NCBI RefSeq assembly: GCF_963931595.1
Contig: NZ_OZ007030.1
Span: 860,481 to 924,480 of the forward strand
From: an uncultured Subdoligranulum sp.
GTDB lineage: Bacteria > Bacillota > Clostridia > Oscillospirales > Ruminococcaceae
DNA length: 64,000 nt
Direction of reading: 5' to 3'
Shown here one piece after another: positions 59,892-64,000 of this stretch (position 1 is its first letter; each line of letters starts with the position of its first letter). A program made the position numbers and the translations under genes. The notes under the pieces were generated by a model, which did not search any database, was not told where the DNA came from, and saw only the letters and a list, made by a program, of their open reading frames with translations.

Positions 59892-61109
59892 ATGCCCAAA
59901 CATCGCATACGGCGTGCCCTGCTGACGGTGGTGCTGCTCCTGGCAATCCTGTCGGGATGCCTAGTGGCGGCGCTGCGGGCGGCGCTGCCCGATACCTTTT
60001 ACACAACCGACCAGGGCGGTACCTTTCATATCGCTTCCATGCCCTGGGTCACGGTGCGGGAAGTTCCGGCTCAGACGGCACAGGTGGGCCGCACCAACGC
60101 CGACACCAGCCGCAATGTGACGCTGGCGCTGTTCGGCACCATACCCATCAAGACGGTGCGCACCGTGGACACAGAAAGCCGCAGCGTGCAGGTATGCGGC
60201 ACACCCTTTGGCATCAAGATGTTTTCCGACGGGGCGCTGGTGGTGGCGTTTTCCGATCAGTATACGGCCCTGGGCACGGAAAACCCGGCCAAGGAAGCGG
60301 GGCTGAAGCTGGGAGATCTGATCGTATCGGCGGCGGGACGCTCCATCCGCAGCAATGAGGAACTGACCCAGGCCATCACCGCCGCGGATGGTAAGCCGAT
60401 TTCCCTGGTATACCGGCGGGACGGGCAGCAGTATACCACCACGCTGACCCCTGTTGCGGACGCCGCCACGGGGGCGTACCGGGCGGGCATCTGGGTGCGG
60501 GACTCCAGTGCAGGCATCGGTACGATGACCTTTCTGGACCCGCTGAACGGTACTTTCGGGGGACTGGGCCATGCCATCAGCGATACCGATACCGGTGCGG
60601 ATATCACGCTGCTGTCCGGCGAGATTGTGCCCGTCATGATCACAGGGTGCGTAAGCGGAACGGCGGGCAGCCCCGGCGAGCTGCGCGGAGAATTTTCCGC
60701 GGCGGCGGCAGGAACCGTCCTGGCCAACGATGCCACCGGCGTATACGGTGCTTATACGGGGGCTGCGGCGGGGCAGAGCTGCCCGGTGGCCCAGCCGCAG
60801 CAGATCGCCCTGGGGGATGCGGAAATCTGGACGACCATCTCCGGCAGCACACCCAAGCGCTACCAGGTGCGCATTGAGCGGGTGAATATGACCAGCGGAG
60901 ACCCCAACCGGAACCTGTTGGTCAAAGTCACCGACCCGGAACTGCTGGCGGCTACCGGAGGGATTGTGCAGGGGATGAGTGGCTCACCCCTGGTACAGAA
61001 TGGCCGGCTGATCGGTGCAGTCACCCATGTGCTGGTGAATGATCCCACCCGAGGATACGGAATCTTTGCCACCACCATGCTGGAAAAGGCGGACGCCGTT
61101 GTACCATGA
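59892..61109 (+). CDS. spoIVB: SpoIVB sporulation serine peptidase
   Basis: Protein of 405 residues. In Bacillus SpoIVB is secreted from the forespore and cuts SpoIVFA to start sigma-K activation. N-terminal membrane anchor (about 9-30), PDZ domain (about 110-190, KEAGLKLGDLIVSAAGRSI), then the SpoIVB peptidase domain with His227 (GGLGHAISD) and the serine site GMSGSP with Ser363; Asp348 (KVTDPE) fits the third catalytic position. Length is close to that of B. subtilis (425). The AGGAGGGG site is sequestered in a hairpin. The gene lies upstream of spo0A, a conserved Firmicute order. No sigma-G promoter was confirmed. Confidence 0.93.
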   Translation: MPKHRIRRALLTVVLLLAILSGCLVAALRAALPDTFYTTDQGGTFHIASMPWVTVREVPAQTAQVGRTNADTSRNVTLALFGTIPIKTVRTVDTESRSVQVCGTPFGIKMFSDGALVVAFSDQYTALGTENPAKEAGLKLGDLIVSAAGRSIRSNEELTQAITAADGKPISLVYRRDGQQYTTTLTPVADAATGAYRAGIWVRDSSAGIGTMTFLDPLNGTFGGLGHAISDTDTGADITLLSGEIVPVMITGCVSGTAGSPGELRGEFSAAAAGTVLANDATGVYGAYTGAAAGQSCPVAQPQQIALGDAEIWTTISGSTPKRYQVRIERVNMTSGDPNRNLLVKVTDPELLAATGGIVQGMSGSPLVQNGRLIGAVTHVLVNDPTRGYGIFATTMLEKADAVVP

Positions 61110-61415
61110 AAGAAAATGTAAAAACTAGTGGAAATGGAAATATATTCCAGATATAGGAATGGGGGATTTTGCAGAAACGGAGGAAAGAATTATAAAAAAT
61201 GCCGTATAAACGAAAAAACTGGTGGGAAACTGGAAAAACGGTCGAACGAAAATTGCCTTTTCGGTGAAAAAAACTGGAAAATCCTCTTGCGATAGATGGA
61301 AAAATATGGTAAAATTTCCATCGTAAACGAAACCCGGCAGGCGGAACGCCAACGCATAAAGCGCACGCCGTCGCCCAAATGCCTGGGACCCGAGATATGT
61401 CTGGAGGATATGATG
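61110..61415 (+). promoter_or_regulatory. AT-rich control region of spo0A
   Basis: 306 bases without a gene, clearly more AT-rich than the surroundings. It holds a promoter TTGCGA (61287-61292), 17 bases, TAAAAT (61310-61315) with extended -10 TGG; an 8-bp inverted repeat GATGGAAA ... TTTCCATC (61295-61322) across the -10 box; a near-match to a Spo0A box, GGTCGAA (61240-61246); and several scattered CTGGAAA copies. No terminator for spoIVB is visible. A start nearer than the promoter gives a roughly 95-base leader. Confidence 0.68.
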
Positions 61416-62174
61416 ATGGAAAAGATCAAATTCGTGATGACTGATACCGGCGCACAGGTGTCCGCTTTGTGCCGCCAGGCATTGGAAGCCAAGGGGGTGG
61501 CGGTGACAGTATGCGAGAAAAACGGCGACAAGGCGCTGGAGACCCTGCTGAACGTACATCCGCAGGCCGCCTTGCTGGACGCCTTCATGCCGGATCTGGA
61601 TGCCATCACGGTGAAGCAGCGCTATGAGGCGCAGAATACCAGCGGTACCCGGACCACGTTTTTTGTGACCGGCGCCTTCCAGAGTGAGGAGATGGAACAG
61701 GAACTGCTGGATAACGGCTTTTCCTTTTTCTTTGTGAAACCCTTTGACGAGAGTGTGCTGGTGACTCGGGTGCTCAAAGCGGCGGGCGGGACAAGCCGTC
61801 CCGCGGTCAGCTCCCAGGATTCCGATGAACTGACCGTCACCGAGATCCTGCATCAGATCGGTGTGCCCGCCCATATCAAGGGATACCAGTTCCTCCGGGA
61901 TGCCATTCTTCTGACGACGGAGGATCATGGGTACATCAATGCCGTGACCAAGCGGCTGTATCCCGAGATCGCCAAGCGCAACGGCACAACGGCAAGCCGG
62001 GTGGAGCGTGCCATCCGCCATGCCATTGAGGTGGCCTGGGACCGGGGCGACGTGGATACCCTGAACAGCTATTTCGGATACACCATTCACAATCTGCGCG
62101 GCAAGCCCACCAACAGCGAATTCATTGCGATGATCGCGGACAAGATTCGTCTGGACAAAAAGCGCCGTGCATAA
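61416..62174 (+). CDS. spo0A: Spo0A, sporulation master regulator
   Basis: Regulator of 252 residues. Receiver domain with Asp10 of the acidic pocket, phospho-acceptor Asp55 (ALLDAFMPDLDA) and Lys108 (FFFVKPFDE). The C-terminal DNA-binding domain is highly conserved: TVTEILHQIGVPAHIKGYQ, SRVERAIRHAIEVAWDRG and GKPTNSEFIAMIADKIRL, including the 0A-box recognition helix. This is clearly the canonical Spo0A, in contrast to the divergent paralogue at 41526. Three ATGs lie in a row at 61410, 61413 and 61416; the third has the best distance to GGAGG, and the choice changes length by only two residues. Located just after spoIVB. Confidence 0.95.
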   Translation: MEKIKFVMTDTGAQVSALCRQALEAKGVAVTVCEKNGDKALETLLNVHPQAALLDAFMPDLDAITVKQRYEAQNTSGTRTTFFVTGAFQSEEMEQELLDNGFSFFFVKPFDESVLVTRVLKAAGGTSRPAVSSQDSDELTVTEILHQIGVPAHIKGYQFLRDAILLTTEDHGYINAVTKRLYPEIAKRNGTTASRVERAIRHAIEVAWDRGDVDTLNSYFGYTIHNLRGKPTNSEFIAMIADKIRLDKKRRA

Positions 62175-62180
62175 GCAAAC

Positions 62181-62217
62181 ATACCAGGCAGGCCTTGGCG
62201 GGCGGCCTGGTATTTTG
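62181..62217 (+). terminator. intrinsic terminator of spo0A
   Basis: Stem ATACCAGG / CCTGGTAT enclosing a smaller GGCC / GGCC stem, followed by TTTTG. Confidence 0.72.
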
Positions 62218-62265
62218 CTGTCCCAAAAGGCGGAAGACAGAAAATGCAGGAACCCGGGGAGAAGG

Positions 62266-62301
62266 ATTGCTGCCGGCTGAACGTGCCGGCGGCAATTTTT
62301 T
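62266..62301 (+). terminator. second terminator before ispDF
   Basis: 12-bp stem ATTGCTGCCGGC / GCCGGCGGCAAT (one mismatch) with a 7-base loop, then TTTTTT. Back-up of the spo0A terminator. Confidence 0.8.
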
Positions 62302-62355
62302 CGCTGTGCACAAAAATTCCTGGGAAATTTAGTGGATTTTTCCCCGGGGAACCTG

Positions 62356-62361
62356 TATAAT
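62356..62361 (+). promoter_or_regulatory. -10 box of ispDF
   Basis: TATAAT, 34 bases before the start codon. No convincing -35 box; TGGATT at 62333 is the nearest candidate. Confidence 0.5.
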
Positions 62362-62394
62362 AAACTTACTAGTGTATGAAGGGAAGTGTACACC

Positions 62395-63534
62395 ATGGCC
62401 GAACAGCGGCTCCCGGAGGTTACTGCCATCCTTGTGGCAGCGGGCGCGTCCCGGCGTATGGGGTTTGATAAACTCAGCTATCGTCTGCCGGATGGACAGA
62501 CGGTGCTGGAAAAAAGCTGCGCGGCGTTGGCGTCCCACCCGGCGGTGACCCAGCTGGTGCTGGTGGCGGGGGCAAACCGCGCCGCCTGCGAAGAGATCGC
62601 TGCCGCCTGCACAAAACCCTGTGTGGTGGTGCAGGGCGGGGCCACCCGTGCCGACAGTGTGCGCAACGGTCTGGCAGCCGCGAAGGGCACATTGGTGGCC
62701 ATCCACGATGCCGCACGTCCCTTCGTAAGTCAGGCGGTCATCACCGAAGCCCTGCAGGCGGCGGCCCGCACCGGTGCAGCGGCCCCGGCGGTGCCGGTGA
62801 AGGATACCATCAAGGTGGTCCGTTCCGACGCGACGGTGGACCATACGCCGGACCGGGCAACGCTGTACGCCGTGCAGACACCCCAATGCTTTGACCGTGC
62901 GCTGTATGAACGGGCACTGGCAAGTCTGCGGGAGGATACCGCTTCCCAGGTGACGGATGACTGCAGTCTGTTGGAGCTGGCGGGCATCCCGGTAACGCTG
63001 ACGGCAGGGGATTACGAAAATTTCAAGATCACCACAAAGGAAGATCTGCAGAAGGAGAAGACAATGCGTATCGGACATGGCTATGATGTGCACCAGCTGG
63101 TGGAAGGCCGCAAGCTGATCCTGGGCGGTGTGGAGATCCCTTATGAGAAGGGCCTGCTGGGACATTCCGACGCGGATGTGCTGCTGCACGCCATCATGGA
63201 TGCGGTGCTGGGGGCCGCTGCGCTGGGGGATATCGGCAAGCATTTCCCGGACACCGACCCTGCCTATAAGGGAGCCGATTCGCTGGCTCTGACTCGTGCG
63301 GTGGCCAGGCTGGTGCAGGAGCAGGGATACACGGTGGGCAACATTGATTCCACGATTCTCTGTCAGGCACCCAAGCTGGCCGGACATATTCCGGCTATGC
63401 GTGCCCATATCGCGGAGGCTTTCGACATTCCGCTGGACGCGGTGAGCGTAAAGGCCACCACCGAAGAACACATGGGATTTACCGGAGAGGGGCGCGGCAT
63501 TGCCGCGCACGCCGTCGTGCTGCTGGAGCGCTGA
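62395..63534 (+). CDS. ispDF: bifunctional IspD-IspF fusion enzyme
   Basis: Fusion of 379 residues. Residues 1-222 are IspD, 4-diphosphocytidyl-2-C-methyl-D-erythritol synthase ([16 protein letters not shown], the CTP loop; [18 protein letters not shown]). Residues 224-379 are IspF, MEcPP synthase ([12 protein letters not shown] with metal Asp/His, [36 protein letters not shown]). Two non-adjacent steps of the MEP pathway are joined without a long linker. The junction keeps GAAGGAG and an in-frame ATG at 63064, so a separate IspF might also be made. Main start ATG 62395 follows GAAGGGAAG. Confidence 0.95.
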   Translation: MAEQRLPEVTAILVAAGASRRMGFDKLSYRLPDGQTVLEKSCAALASHPAVTQLVLVAGANRAACEEIAAACTKPCVVVQGGATRADSVRNGLAAAKGTLVAIHDAARPFVSQAVITEALQAAARTGAAAPAVPVKDTIKVVRSDATVDHTPDRATLYAVQTPQCFDRALYERALASLREDTASQVTDDCSLLELAGIPVTLTAGDYENFKITTKEDLQKEKTMRIGHGYDVHQLVEGRKLILGGVEIPYEKGLLGHSDADVLLHAIMDAVLGAAALGDIGKHFPDTDPAYKGADSLALTRAVARLVQEQGYTVGNIDSTILCQAPKLAGHIPAMRAHIAEAFDIPLDAVSVKATTEEHMGFTGEGRGIAAHAVVLLER

Positions 63535-63591
63535 ACCTTGCGCCGGCGGCGATTCTGACTACATAGGCGGGGGAAGGGGGCCCGGCAGTTC

Positions 63592-64000
63592 ATGCTGCAA
63601 AACCAGTGGATTTCTACCATCGCAAGTACCTTGCGTGCTTTTGATCCGATATCCGACACGCTGGATATCCTGATCATTTCCTTTGCTTTTTACCAGCTGA
63701 TCCAGTTTGCCCGCAAATCCCGCGCCGGTCAGCTGGTCAAGGGCATTCTGCTCATCGTCATTTTCTACGGTCTGGCGTACATGCTCAATCTGCGGACCGT
63801 GACCTGGGTGCTGAACAACGTGCTGACCATAGGCTTTACGGCGGCCGTTGTCATTTTTCAGCCGGAACTGCGCCGCACGCTGGAGCGCATGGGCCAGACG
63901 ACGGTCTGGGCGGGACGGCTTTTTGGCAACCGCCGCGCGGACCCTTCGCTGCGGGGGGTCTGGCAGAGTGCCGTGGTGGCCATCTGTGATGCGGCGGAGC
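63592..64000 (+). CDS. cdaA: diadenylate cyclase CdaA, N-terminal part (runs off the window end)
   Basis: First 136 residues of the membrane-bound c-di-AMP synthase (CdaA/YbbP). Three membrane helices (ILIISFAFYQLIQF, GILLIVIFYGLAYML, VLTIGFTAAVVIFQ) precede the family motif FQPELRRTLERMG; the DAC catalytic domain would begin past the visible end. c-di-AMP controls potassium and osmotic balance, and the window also carries trkAH, a likely c-di-AMP target class in Firmicutes (established knowledge of the class, not shown here). ATG at 63592 follows a G-rich GGGGGAAGGGGG stretch about 14 bases upstream. Confidence 0.9.
   Translation, partial: MLQNQWISTIASTLRAFDPISDTLDILIISFAFYQLIQFARKSRAGQLVKGILLIVIFYGLAYMLNLRTVTWVLNNVLTIGFTAAVVIFQPELRRTLERMGQTTVWAGRLFGNRRADPSLRGVWQSAVVAICDAAE

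Overview
This 64-kb window is a gene-dense, high-GC chromosomal segment from a low-redundancy Firmicute. Gene content and order (CarD, SdpRI, CIRCE-controlled ClpB, PolC, SecG-RNase R, SpoIVB followed by Spo0A, and a pyrH-frr-cdsA-dxr-rseP-ispG-polC cluster) place it in Clostridia. The high GC, lipoprotein style and gene set suggest the Oscillospiraceae (Faecalibacterium / Subdoligranulum / Gemmiger neighbourhood); that lineage call is inference from general resemblance, not from a search. I see no insertion sequence, prophage, CRISPR array or rRNA. Six tRNA genes are present: Gln-CTG, Pro-CGG, Leu-GAG, Ala-CGC, Ser-GGA and Leu-CAG.

Layout. 1-3000: the 5' end of a phosphofructokinase gene, two tRNAs and a DnaD-like/DnaC-like helicase-loading pair. 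3000-8000: a phosphoribosyltransferase-like protein, CarD, the autorepressor/membrane pair SdpR-SdpI with a clear operator, a lipoprotein foldase and an iron-sulfur aldo/keto reductase. 8000-13500: a minus-strand operon of a two-component system, a membrane-anchored protein and two paralogous lipoproteins. 13500-27000: ClpB, a lipoprotein, tRNA-Leu, a polymerase-like membrane protein, IMP dehydrogenase, the TrkA/TrkH potassium system, a polysaccharide deacetylase, a membrane protein and a GH13 glycosidase. 27000-41000: glutamate synthase (gltBD, with a terminator in its leader), MscL, an Mrp/NBP35 iron-sulfur carrier, purine nucleoside phosphorylase, a SpoVB-like flippase, an ABC exporter and a modular SGNH-hydrolase surface protein.

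41000-43100 holds the most unusual locus: a small Cys-rich protein, a divergent Spo0A paralogue and a soluble HATPase protein without a recognisable H-box, preceded by tandem promoters and a perfect Spo0A-box core. 43200-53530 is a roughly 10-kb same-strand cluster for UMP kinase, ribosome recycling, CDP-diacylglycerol synthesis, two MEP isoprenoid enzymes, a site-2 protease and PolC; uppS, often found between frr and cdsA, is not there. 53600-64000: SecG, RNase R, tRNA-Ser, a cation/proton antiporter, a DUF975-type membrane protein, tRNA-Leu, a Cys-rich membrane protein, SpoIVB (with its ribosome-binding site inside a hairpin), Spo0A, a fused IspD-IspF enzyme that keeps an internal ispF-like start, and the 5' end of diadenylate cyclase cdaA.

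Links between genes. Three of the window's proteins belong to the MEP pathway (Dxr, IspDF, IspG). SpoIVB plus canonical Spo0A indicates sporulation capacity or its remnant, and the second Spo0A-like protein suggests an additional branch of that phosphorelay. Nearly every transcription unit has a readable sigma-A promoter and an intrinsic terminator, which are listed. Long open frames antisense to gltB, polC and others are by-products of high GC at third codon positions and are not annotated.
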